Below, piece by piece: positions 1-7,554 of a DNA stretch of 18,147 nt. The DNA lies in the NCBI GenBank assembly GCA_964454745.1, contig CAYVUI010000093.1, forward strand, positions 1 through 18,147, in the 5' to 3' direction. Numbering within the stretch: position 1 is the first letter of the stretch; each line of letters begins with the position of its first letter. Under the pieces are notes generated by a model. It made no database searches. It had not been told where the DNA came from and saw nothing but the letters and a program-made list of their open reading frames with translations. A program made the position numbers and the translations under genes. The stretch comes from CAYVUI01 sp964454745. Its GTDB lineage: Bacteria > Planctomycetota > Phycisphaerae > Sedimentisphaerales > Anaerohalosphaeraceae.

Positions 1-6
1 TCACAG

Positions 7-113
7 ACTGCCTTAGGCAGGTAAGTATTTGGACTGCAAACAGGCAAGCATGACACATGGAATTCATTTTTGATTAGTCACAGATTTTTTGATTATAAAT
101 AAGTCAGTTGGTT
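7..113. repeat. Degenerate direct repeat, unit head copy 1
   Basis: This segment shares ordered blocks with 531-634: ACTGCCTT (7 and 531), ACACATGGAA (53 and 580), a GATTTT(T/A)TGATT block (83 and 609) and CAGT(T/G)GGTT (105 and 626). The offsets between copies stay at 521-527, so this is one diverged repeat rather than scattered chance matches. Both copies directly precede a hairpin tract. Confidence 0.5.
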
Positions 114-162
114 ACGTAGTTATTTGTGATATAAAGGTTGGTGGATTGTGAGAGTGGGTTTA

Positions 163-473
163 TCGAGCCTGCGGCTCGACGATGTTGTGCGGGTCGCACA
201 ACATCAAGGAAACGGTCTTCGACCGAGACTTTCCCCCAGGTTCGACCTGCGGTCTTAACCTGGGGCTGTTCTATACAATCCCTTCGGGATTGATGTGGAT
301 ACGTCCTGCGGACGATACTATTTTTTCAGCGTGGGCGGAGCCCACCCGGGGCCCTTCGGGCAAGAGAGTGGAAAATAGGGAGTAGAGAGTAGAGCATGGA
401 ATCCGGCCTGACGGCCGGGCTTTTCCCTACACCGCGTGGGGTTCGATATCGTTTTTGGTGGGCACGGCCCACC
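163..473. repeat. Array of short hairpins with mostly 3-base loops, copy 1
   Basis: Perfect inverted repeats follow each other almost without spacing: 163-179 (7 bp, loop TGC); 181-205 (10 bp, loop GGGTC); 213-225 (5 bp, loop TTC); 234-265 (9-bp outer stem around GACC-TGC-GGTC); 276-292 (7 bp, TTC); 302-314 (5 bp, TGC); 331-345 (6 bp, GGA); 351-361 (4 bp, TTC); 403-418 (6 bp, TGAC); 457-473 (7 bp, ACG). The stem sequences differ, so this is neither a simple tandem repeat nor a CRISPR array. The common element is the shape: a short GC-rich stem, usually with a triloop and most often TTC or TGC. It could be a structured RNA or a DNA-level palindrome element. Function unknown. Confidence 0.75.
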
Positions 474-503
474 CTACGCGCTACTTCGGCCGTTTTTTTT
501 ACA

Positions 504-533
504 ACCGCGAAATGCGCGAAAGGACGCGAAACT
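504..533. repeat. Short CGCGAAA iteration, copy 1
   Basis: Three near-identical 9-10 base units beginning CGCGAAA occur in a row. A similar, more eroded run (CGCGAAA, CGCAAAA, CACGAAA) lies at 7360-7388. In both places the run follows a poly-T or AT-rich stretch and sits in an intergenic region with TTC-loop hairpins, so it looks like part of the same dispersed element. Confidence 0.5.
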
Positions 534-634
534 GCCTTCAAACAGATAAATATTCGCGGTGCGTTGTTTTGACCGTTACACACATGGAACTCAATTTCAG
601 GAAACTCTGATTTTATGATTTTGATCAGTGGGTT
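531..634. repeat. Degenerate direct repeat, unit head copy 2
   Basis: Partner of the segment at 7-113, with the same blocks in the same order at near-constant offset. It abuts the short CGCGAAA iteration at 504-533 on its left and leads into the second hairpin tract at 694. Confidence 0.5.
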
Positions 635-693
635 TGTGTTGCCGGTGTCACATCAGGATATTGAATGGTTGGCTGGTTCTGTGCGCAGGTGAT

Positions 694-1134
694 TCGAAGC
701 TTTGCTTCGACAATGTTTCACCGAGGGCAAAACATTGGTGGAAACAGTCTTGCGACTGAGGCTGTTTTTATTTGCCTGGTGAGTCTTCGAGATATTCTCC
801 GCCCTCGACGAAGCTCGGATTCGGAAGTATATCCAGGAACAGGAAAAAGAAGAATAACTAAGCCTGAAGGCTACTTTTCGGGGCCATCCTCATACCACAA
901 GTTCTACTGGCGGTAGTTGATTTTTTCGTTTTGAGGCTGCGCCTCGGGCACTTTGGGACAAATCCCAAAGTGGTGGAATCCGCCTTCGCCAAAGCTGCAG
1001 CGGGACAGGATGCCCTTTGGATGATGCTTTACCCCGGGTTTGACCTGCGGTCAAAACATGAGGTTAGTTTTATTCAATCCCTGCGGGAATCATAAGGAAT
1101 TGGTCTTCGGCCGGGCTGTTTTTAATTGCCAGGG
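694..1134. repeat. Array of short hairpins, diverged and interrupted copy 2
   Basis: The order of copy 1 recurs: 694-710 (TCGAAGC-TTT-GCTTCGA) matches 163-179, 711-737 matches 181-205, and 745-758 (CAGTC-TTGC-GACTG) matches 213-225. About 270 bp then intervene, with their own hairpins at 861-872, 933-945 (GAGGC-TGC-GCCTC) and 949-972 (10 bp, loop CAAA). Similarity to 233-297 resumes at about 1032-1097, including TTTGACC-TGC-GGTCAAA (1039-1055) and TCCC-TGC-GGGA (1078-1088). A further copy of the TTC hairpin lies at 1102-1112. The sequence around 755-780 and 1109-1134 is also similar, so modules look shuffled or duplicated. Confidence 0.7.
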
Positions 1135-1274
1135 AAGGGAAAAATGGATTATAGCTTTTTAGTTTTTCCCATCTTGATTGTTCGGTGTCAAGATATACAA
1201 ATTGAGTGTGCTGTATATCTGTCTGTTTCTATTTTAGTAGATAGAATTTAGCTAAAATTGAGTATAAACCACAC

Positions 1275-1302
1275 TTGACAGGGATATTATAGGACGTATA
1301 TT
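1275..1302 (+). promoter_or_regulatory. Sigma70-type promoter for the secreted protease
   Basis: A perfect -35 TTGACA (1275-1280) is followed after 16 bases by TATATT (1297-1302). Transcription from about 1309 would give a leader of roughly 130 nt before the ATG at 1441. The decamer TTGACAGGGA recurs at 1371-1380 without a -10 partner, so it may instead be a binding site or a local duplication. Confidence 0.6.
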
Positions 1303-1440
1303 GGGGTGTGTCATCATTTCCGAAGCGGGGTTTCTCGGCTGGCTCGAACAAGGAGTAAATTGCTTTTAATTTGACAGGGAATCTCTGCCATTGCGGAGGT
1401 GGCGGGGTGAATGAGCGCATTTTGAGAAAGGAGAAAACAA

Positions 1441-4400
1441 ATGGAACGGTTACTAACAAAGCAATGTTTATTTTTTATCATTCTCGTGGGGATGATCTTC
1501 CTGGCAAAACCATTATTTGCAGAAGAACTTGAACATGTTGATGAATCTACACCTGGAGCGATTTTAATTCCTGATGATGAAGGCATTTTATACTGGTGGG
1601 CACCACCAGCACTTCTGCCTGCATCTGAAGCGGACCAGGCAATTTATGAGGAACTTTCTGATCCATTTGAAGTTGCTTCTTTTGGACAAATTTATGCAGA
1701 AGTTATCTTTGTGATGGATACCTCAGGGTCTATGTATGATGAATTTGATACTTTATGCAGTCGAATTGGATACATAGTACAAGAATTACAAAACAGAGGA
1801 ATCAACCTGGAATATAAAATACTTGGTATCACAGGAACATATCGTTGTGCGAATGATACAGTTCGTAATAACGTGTCCCATCCAACAGTAAATCATTCAG
1901 AAGATTGGGGGCCGGCCGTAACAGACATGTCCAACCAGTACGCCTGGAAAGACGGTTATGCCAGAATTTTAGTTCCCATGAGTGATGAAGGAGCCGAAAA
2001 TGGCAATCAGTGGAATTCTGCAGATGACTTAGCCATCGATAACGCAAAAGTAGCTGCTAAAAACAACAGCGTCGCTGTCATCCCTGTTATGTGTTCGGGC
2101 TACTATACTGCCATGGTCAATGCCGCTACCGAACTAGCCAACTATGGCTGGGGTGAGGTTTTTCTTTCTTCAGCCTCAAATGAAGCACTTATTGAGGGCA
2201 TTATTAATGCTATTAATGAGATATTTAATCCTGTATCTGATGCCGTTAAACCATTGGTTACTATTGATGATGCCTATGCAGATGCAGCAACATGCGGTTT
2301 TATCAATAAGATTGCCGGTGACATCACCTATATTGTTGCTCAGGCAACAAACGGTGAAACCCAGGACTTTACTGGTGACATTACAGTTACTTTCCCTAAC
2401 AGCTGGAGCCTTGTTGGTCATCAGCCGGTTATGAAAAGAAAAGATATGTCATCTGACGAAGAAGAAATCACTGGAATTACAGTAGACACTTCTGCGGCAG
2501 GTAAAGTGGTTCTTAAAAATGTGACTTTTACTGCTGACAACAAATGGACTTTTTGGAAAGATGAAAGTAAAACTGATCAATTTGTTATTAAGGTTATCAT
2601 ACCAAAGAATGAAAGCCCAAATGCAACACGAACGGTAAATGTAAGCGTGTCAGGCAATGAGATCGCAACTGCTGAAGATGCATTCCTTGTAAGAATCAAG
2701 GATAAAGGTGACATTATTCTAACCAATAGACATCTGCTTTACAGTTCTCATTCGGATACGGATACGGTTAATGATATTGTAAGAGAGATTCATAAGATTG
2801 CATTAAGCAGGGATGCTTTAGTCTTTTATGTGGACCGCTGGGATGAATATGACAACTTCAGTGGAATCAATCCAGAAGGTGCATTACCAAATGATACGAC
2901 TCTGCCAATCAAAAATTGGGATCAGGATAATATAGATTATACATCTGAAGATACAGCAAATGTTGTTTCCAAAAACATTGACAATTATGTCGATTATTGG
3001 GCAGGTCAATTGAGTGGCGAGCAATATCTACTTATTATAGGTGGCGATGAAGTAATTCCTTTTTATAGAACCCCTGTTTTTAGTGACACCTTTCAAGAAA
3101 AGGAAATGCCACAACGAAACCCTGATTATAGCAAAAACACTCCATTATTTGAAGCGATCCAGAATAATTATTATGTTACAGATTCTGTTTATGCTGATAC
3201 TAAAGGAGATGATTGGGGAAATGGTGATGTTGAATTAGCTACCGGTAGGATAGTTGGAGCTACTGCAAATTCGATGGTTACATTTTTAGATAATTGTGAT
3301 AAAGGACCTAATGATAGCGACAACATGATCGTTGTTGCAGATTCTAGAAATGAGGGTAAAAATATAGCCAAAGAAGCCAAAGATTCTAATTTTGATGTTT
3401 TAAACGATGATGAGACCCCGATTTCAATCGAAACTGAAAACTGGACAGACAATGATTTAATGGATATGATGAAAAAGAACTTTAGACTTTTTTGGCATGC
3501 TTCTCATGGGGATTATAATGAATTGTGTTGTGGTAGCAAATCTTCAACACGTCTTGATTCCGATGAAATAATCGATTCAGATAATGTTGGTGACATTGGC
3601 TCAACTAATCCTTTTATATCAACAGCTGGCTGTCACTCAGGTCTATTGGGCAATACTAATAGTACAAAAACAGCCAATGATAACTTAACATGGGCATTCA
3701 TTGAAAGTGGCTGTAGTGGATACATGGGTTCTTCTTCAGTAGTATATTGTTCCCCAGGAGGTAGAATGGGTGTTAATTTTCACAAAGAGGTTTTTAATAA
3801 GAAAAGCATAGGAAAGGCATTCAAAAATACACTTGTAGATTTTGACCCATCAGATAATTTTGACAAAAGAACGGTTAGACAATTCATACTTTATGGTATG
3901 CCTTGGATGGACATTCAGCTTCCAGAAACAAACCAAAATATAAGCATGCTGACTATAGAAGCATCTTTGCCTGCTATTAAGTCAATTTCAAATCAGGGCC
4001 TGAATCTTGACCTTATCTCTGAAGTTACTATCTCAAGTTGCACATTTGAAACTGTTGAATTATTTGAGAAACCTATTCTATCTGGAGATTTTGATGAAGT
4101 CATTTATACTTCAAATACATATGAACCAGTTATTCCATATATTAAGAAACAATATATTCTTCCATCAGATGTGAATATAATAGATGTGACGATAAATCGT
4201 ACCACTATAGAATCGTTGGGTTTTCACAACCTTCCTTCTGCATTGAATGACCCCTTTGCTTCTCATTTGTATACAAATATAACTCATGTTTCCGGTAACT
4301 ACCCTCAATGGGAGATGTATTATGCTTTGAATCGTATTGGAGAGAAGTCCATCCTTAATATTTACCTTGCTCCATTAATTTTTGATATTGATACAAAAGA

Positions 4401-5901
4401 AGTGGTTCTTTACAAAGACATTGACATCCAGATCACTTATGAGACGGAAGTCAGTGGTGTCTTGTTAGAAGCCGGCTTGGATAAAGATCGTTTTGTCTGT
4501 GGAGAAGATGTGAATGTACATGTTGGAATTGAGAATATTGTAGATCATTCCGTACAGTTTGATGCTGTTGTCAAATTAAAAGACCCATTGGAAAATGTTA
4601 TTGAAAGCCAAACAGTACCTGTGACGGTTGATTCAGGGCAGGTTCAACAAACCACGCTTCAGTTACAGGCTCCTTCAACAGGAGGCAGTTACTGGGTGGA
4701 GACAACTTTATTTGAAGGTACAGAGGAAATTGGCTCTTCACGGGATCATATTACAGTCGTACCCGGTCAAATTACAAAGTTTGATGTATCACGCATTGTA
4801 CCGGGAGAAAGAGCGGAATTCGCTGTAAGCTTTTTAAATGAAACTAATAATTCAGTTAAAGCCACTTATGGCCTACAACTTTATGAGATCAGTACGGAAA
4901 AGGCTGATTTTATTCCCATCGTTTATACAATACCAGGTGCAACTGAACAAAAGACATCATTTTTCTGGGATGTTCCGGTTGATGTGCCTTTGGATAATGT
5001 TGACTTGGCCGTTTGCACAGTTGCTGTTGATGGTTATGTCGCATCTGAAAGTCAGGATCTTATTATTGGCAATGACACTACACCTCCTGTAGTAACAGTT
5101 ACATCACCCGACGCTGGTACCACTGTTCAAGAGAATATAACCTTATCGGCAAATGTGACAGATGAAAGCAGTATCGCAACCACTACCTTTACGATTCGTG
5201 AAGATGACGGTGGAGACGGTACACCTGTTGGATTTGAGAATCTAAGTGCATCCTACAATGGTGGTAGCGGGCTGTGGGAGTATGATTTTGATACGCTCGA
5301 GCTTGCTGACGGGGATTACCTGGTATCCGCGACCGCGGTCGATGAGTTTGGTAACGAGGGCGTGAGCGAGGCAGTGCCCTTTAGCATCGATAACTGGGTC
5401 GAGGTCGGGATGGATATGTCGCCGGTTGGGATTGCCCGCAATGAGACCGGTCAGCAGTTGATCGTTCAATTCAATTTGCCTGACGGGATCGGTGTGAATG
5501 ATGTCGACATGCAGACGCCGGTGGTTCTCCAGCAAGGCGGGATCGAGGCCACGGATCAATGGTGCGTGTCAGCGATGAGCGGTTCGCACGCGATGGTGTT
5601 TGCCACCTTTGATGCCGCGGCGGTGCTGGGCGCAATCCCGGCTAATGGAGCGCATGAGCTTAAAGTGTACGGCAGGCTGAACAACGGCAAGTATTTCTTC
5701 GGCCTGGACATGCTGCATATTCTTGAGACGGCGGATATCAACCGGGATGGAACGGTAGGCTTTGCGGATGTTATGGCGATCTCGAGCCAGTGGATGAGTA
5801 CTTCGGAAAACCAAACAGGCGATATTGCCCCGTCCCCGGCGGGCGACGGCATCGTCAATTATGCGGATTTCGCTGAAATCCTGGCGAACTGGACGGATTA
5901 A
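1441..5901 (+). CDS. Secreted vWA and C25 (gingipain-like) cysteine peptidase with dockerin-like tail
   Basis: A 1486-aa exported protein. AAGGAG at 1428-1433 supports the ATG. Residues 1-27 form a signal peptide (hydrophobic 10-22, likely cut after LFA). Residues 85-265 resemble a von Willebrand A domain with the metal site DTSGS at 93-97 and D182. Residues about 425-830 resemble clan CD / C25 peptidases: the probable catalytic dyad is H689 in ASHG and C731 in TAGCHSG. Residues about 900-1000 look like a C25 propeptide fold (an IYLAP then IDIQITYE pattern), here placed after the protease. An Ig-like domain follows (about 1212-1315, opening DTTPP). The end carries two dockerin-like loops, DINRDG at 1432-1437 and a degenerate one from D1461. 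It probably degrades or processes proteins outside the cell; the substrate is unknown. The first ~3.7 kb are AT-rich while the last 0.6 kb are GC-rich, suggesting a chimeric gene. Confidence 0.88.
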   Translation: MERLLTKQCLFFIILVGMIFLAKPLFAEELEHVDESTPGAILIPDDEGILYWWAPPALLPASEADQAIYEELSDPFEVASFGQIYAEVIFVMDTSGSMYDEFDTLCSRIGYIVQELQNRGINLEYKILGITGTYRCANDTVRNNVSHPTVNHSEDWGPAVTDMSNQYAWKDGYARILVPMSDEGAENGNQWNSADDLAIDNAKVAAKNNSVAVIPVMCSGYYTAMVNAATELANYGWGEVFLSSASNEALIEGIINAINEIFNPVSDAVKPLVTIDDAYADAATCGFINKIAGDITYIVAQATNGETQDFTGDITVTFPNSWSLVGHQPVMKRKDMSSDEEEITGITVDTSAAGKVVLKNVTFTADNKWTFWKDESKTDQFVIKVIIPKNESPNATRTVNVSVSGNEIATAEDAFLVRIKDKGDIILTNRHLLYSSHSDTDTVNDIVREIHKIALSRDALVFYVDRWDEYDNFSGINPEGALPNDTTLPIKNWDQDNIDYTSEDTANVVSKNIDNYVDYWAGQLSGEQYLLIIGGDEVIPFYRTPVFSDTFQEKEMPQRNPDYSKNTPLFEAIQNNYYVTDSVYADTKGDDWGNGDVELATGRIVGATANSMVTFLDNCDKGPNDSDNMIVVADSRNEGKNIAKEAKDSNFDVLNDDETPISIETENWTDNDLMDMMKKNFRLFWHASHGDYNELCCGSKSSTRLDSDEIIDSDNVGDIGSTNPFISTAGCHSGLLGNTNSTKTANDNLTWAFIESGCSGYMGSSSVVYCSPGGRMGVNFHKEVFNKKSIGKAFKNTLVDFDPSDNFDKRTVRQFILYGMPWMDIQLPETNQNISMLTIEASLPAIKSISNQGLNLDLISEVTISSCTFETVELFEKPILSGDFDEVIYTSNTYEPVIPYIKKQYILPSDVNIIDVTINRTTIESLGFHNLPSALNDPFASHLYTNITHVSGNYPQWEMYYALNRIGEKSILNIYLAPLIFDIDTKEVVLYKDIDIQITYETEVSGVLLEAGLDKDRFVCGEDVNVHVGIENIVDHSVQFDAVVKLKDPLENVIESQTVPVTVDSGQVQQTTLQLQAPSTGGSYWVETTLFEGTEEIGSSRDHITVVPGQITKFDVSRIVPGERAEFAVSFLNETNNSVKATYGLQLYEISTEKADFIPIVYTIPGATEQKTSFFWDVPVDVPLDNVDLAVCTVAVDGYVASESQDLIIGNDTTPPVVTVTSPDAGTTVQENITLSANVTDESSIATTTFTIREDDGGDGTPVGFENLSASYNGGSGLWEYDFDTLELADGDYLVSATAVDEFGNEGVSEAVPFSIDNWVEVGMDMSPVGIARNETGQQLIVQFNLPDGIGVNDVDMQTPVVLQQGGIEATDQWCVSAMSGSHAMVFATFDAAAVLGAIPANGAHELKVYGRLNNGKYFFGLDMLHILETADINRDGTVGFADVMAISSQWMSTSENQTGDIAPSPAGDGIVNYADFAEILANWTD

Positions 5902-5950
5902 CCTGCTGCCGGCGATTGTGTATTTCGCGGTAACAGGGGAAAATGAGGTT

Positions 5951-5986
5951 AAGGGCTGTGTATGTATTTCGCAGCCCTTTTTTTTT
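5951..5986 (+). terminator. Rho-independent terminator of the protease gene
   Basis: AAGGGCTG (5951-5958) pairs with CAGCCCTT (5972-5979); two further pairs can form inside. Nine T residues run from 5978 to 5986. It lies 50 bases after the stop codon. On the opposite strand there is no T-run, so it should not stop the convergent gene. Confidence 0.85.
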
Positions 5987-6083
5987 GTACTTCTGCCAGA
6001 ATTTAACCAATTTCTCTACGGGTTGGAGAGTTGAAATTAACCGTACATTTAAAAACAGTTTATCGTTAGTTGCTTCAAGCCGG

Positions 6084-7163
6084 TCAGGGAATCGAAGGTA
6101 AAGGGACCGAAAGGGTGACGGGTAAGCCGCGGCCGGGTTGGATGAGAAAATTCGTGACGGTGTAGGACAGGTCCAGGGCCTGGGCATCTTCCGGGATTTT
6201 TGCCTTGACGATGACCTCCGATTTGGAAGGGATGTGGATTTGGGCGGGATTTGTCCCCTTTTCCGCGGTTAGTTTGAAGTCCAGCAGGGCATGGTTTTGC
6301 ATCTCAAACCAGGCGTATCCATTTTTGACATAATGCGGTTTTTCTACCGTGACGCAGGCATCGAACAGCGGCTGGAGGACGTTTTCGCGGCCGATGAGCT
6401 GGTTGTTGTGCCAGACGGCGGTTTGGCGTGCGTTTAAGGCCTCCCGAATGGATTCGGCCGTTCGCCGGCGGGCGAAAACCAATGTCAGCGTCCTGTGCTT
6501 GTGGGCGGTGTATTGAAAGTCGATGGATGGGTGATGGATGTCGGAATTGCCGATCAGGGTGAGGTTCTTTTCGAGGCACCATTGATGGGCCCGGGGGTAG
6601 TATGCGCTGCCGTTGGCGACTTCCATGCCGTGGAGCCAGTGATTTTCGTAGAGGGTGGTCTGCACGTCTTCCCAGTTGCCCCGCTGGGTTCCCTGCCAGT
6701 CGTGGTGGTTCCAGAAGACGAAGGCCTGCTGGTCATTGGCCTTTTCGAAGACTGTAAGGAAATCGGGGGTGTCCAGGGGATCGATGTCGTCAAGGAATAT
6801 CGCGTTGTAATGCCCCGGAGGGGTGTCGCGGGTGATCTCGGCGGCCCGGATCAGCAGGATATTGTTCTCTTTGGCCTTTTCGAGGGCGATTTCATAGGGG
6901 CGGTTGTGCTGGGTCGGGATGTCCCGGCTGTGGGGCTGATATTCGATATGGTCGCTGATCGCGATCGCGTCGATACCCTCGCGGCGGGCCTCATCGACTC
7001 GAACCGTGGGCCAGACGAAGCCATCCGAAAACACGGTGTGCATGTGGAAATCGCAGACCAGGACTTTCTGGTTTGGAATGTCGGGAAAGTAGGCCTCGGC
7101 TTGGGCGTAATTCAGGATGAAACAGGAAATGAGCAGGATCGTTCTCAACAGGTTTTTAGACAT
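6084..7163 (-). CDS. Secreted PHP-domain phosphodiesterase (Sb-PDE-like)
   Basis: A 359-aa protein with an N-terminal hydrophobic segment (residues 5-20, then AQA) typical of export, so it likely acts in the periplasm or outside. The PHP metal-site series is complete: H40-x-H42 with D47 (motif HMHTVFSDG), SDH at 70-72, E109 in RAAEIT, H118, H153/H154 in WNHHDW, and NSDIH with D208 and H210. PHP enzymes use a metal cluster to hydrolyse phosphoester bonds. The wording of the first motifs resembles the Sb-PDE family (organophosphate and diester phosphodiesterases), which I recall from the family rather than have tested. The C-terminal 90 residues are a beta-rich region with no catalytic motif. 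AAAGGAG sits 7 bases before the ATG on the minus strand. It is convergent with the protease and no operon partner is evident. Confidence 0.85.
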   Translation of the reverse strand: MSKNLLRTILLISCFILNYAQAEAYFPDIPNQKVLVCDFHMHTVFSDGFVWPTVRVDEARREGIDAIAISDHIEYQPHSRDIPTQHNRPYEIALEKAKENNILLIRAAEITRDTPPGHYNAIFLDDIDPLDTPDFLTVFEKANDQQAFVFWNHHDWQGTQRGNWEDVQTTLYENHWLHGMEVANGSAYYPRAHQWCLEKNLTLIGNSDIHHPSIDFQYTAHKHRTLTLVFARRRTAESIREALNARQTAVWHNNQLIGRENVLQPLFDACVTVEKPHYVKNGYAWFEMQNHALLDFKLTAEKGTNPAQIHIPSKSEVIVKAKIPEDAQALDLSYTVTNFLIQPGRGLPVTLSVPLPSIP

Positions 7164-7554
7164 GATCTATCTCCTTTATATCCGTAACCGTGCTATTGAA
7201 ACTATTCATGTGCTCTCAGGGGTAATTGTAGCCGATCGGGGGGAGAATTGGAATTGTTTTCGGTCAGGGCGATTTTCCAGGCTCGATCTGGCTCCCCTCG
7301 GCAGAGCTCGGGACAGGAATGACGCAAAGGATTTCGCCTTCGGCGACTTTTAATATTTAACCGCGAAATACGCAAAAAACACGAAACTAATTTTTTTGGC
7401 CACAGTTCTACGGTTCAGCATGGGTTTCTTTCCATGGCTTACTCGTACTGTATCCGAGAAAAAGTGCAGGATCCGCTTACCGCAACAGGGCGATCTGCAG
7501 TGTTGGGCTCCATCAACAATGTTTCAATATTGCCTGCCCGGCGGCGGTCTCTGA
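7164..7554. other. Intergenic spacer with one hairpin module
   Basis: This 390-bp gap holds no gene I can support. It contains the TTC hairpin and CGCGAAA run at 7334-7388 and a bulged inverted repeat around 7417-7439. I could not pick out a clear promoter for the PHP gene, although its ribosome binding site is good. Confidence 0.5.
7334..7388. repeat. Dispersed copy of the TTC hairpin plus CGCGAAA run
   Basis: TCGCC-TTC-GGCGA (7334-7346) sits in a context (AAAGGAT before, CTTTT after) that matches the hairpin at 213-225. The stem has different bases that still pair. It is followed by ACCGCGAAAT and eroded repeats (7360-7388), as at 504-533. This shows the left-edge elements are not confined to one locus. 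Confidence 0.5.

Larger units (their letters stand above)
1..1274. other. Gene-free region made of two diverged hairpin-rich units
   Basis: I see no protein that looks real in this 1.27-kb stretch: the open frames are short and run through palindromes. The region reads as two related units. Each has an AT-rich head (7-113 and 531-634) followed by a tract of short perfect inverted repeats (163-473 and 694-1134). Another small hairpin of the same style lies at 8-20 (CTGCC, loop TTA, GGCAG). An 8-bp inverted repeat at 1137-1144/1163-1170 closes the tract. What transcribes or mobilises it, if anything, cannot be told from this sequence. Confidence 0.6.

Noticed and set aside
182..385. 67-residue open frame on the + strand in the left region
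   Set aside because: It runs straight through consecutive palindromes (181-361), has no ribosome binding site and no protein-like pattern.
163..1134. CRISPR array
   Set aside because: The units are inverted repeats with different stems and no constant repeat with regular unique spacers; no cas gene is present.
1371..1376. Second promoter for the protease at a further TTGACA
   Set aside because: No acceptable -10 hexamer occurs 15-19 bases downstream.
5951..5986. Bidirectional terminator for the convergent protease and PHP genes
   Set aside because: On the minus strand the stem is followed by TTAACC rather than a T-run.
6495..7187. 230-residue open frame on the + strand
   Set aside because: Antisense to the PHP gene, whose metal-site motifs, signal peptide and ribosome binding site are clear; the frame is open because of codon bias.
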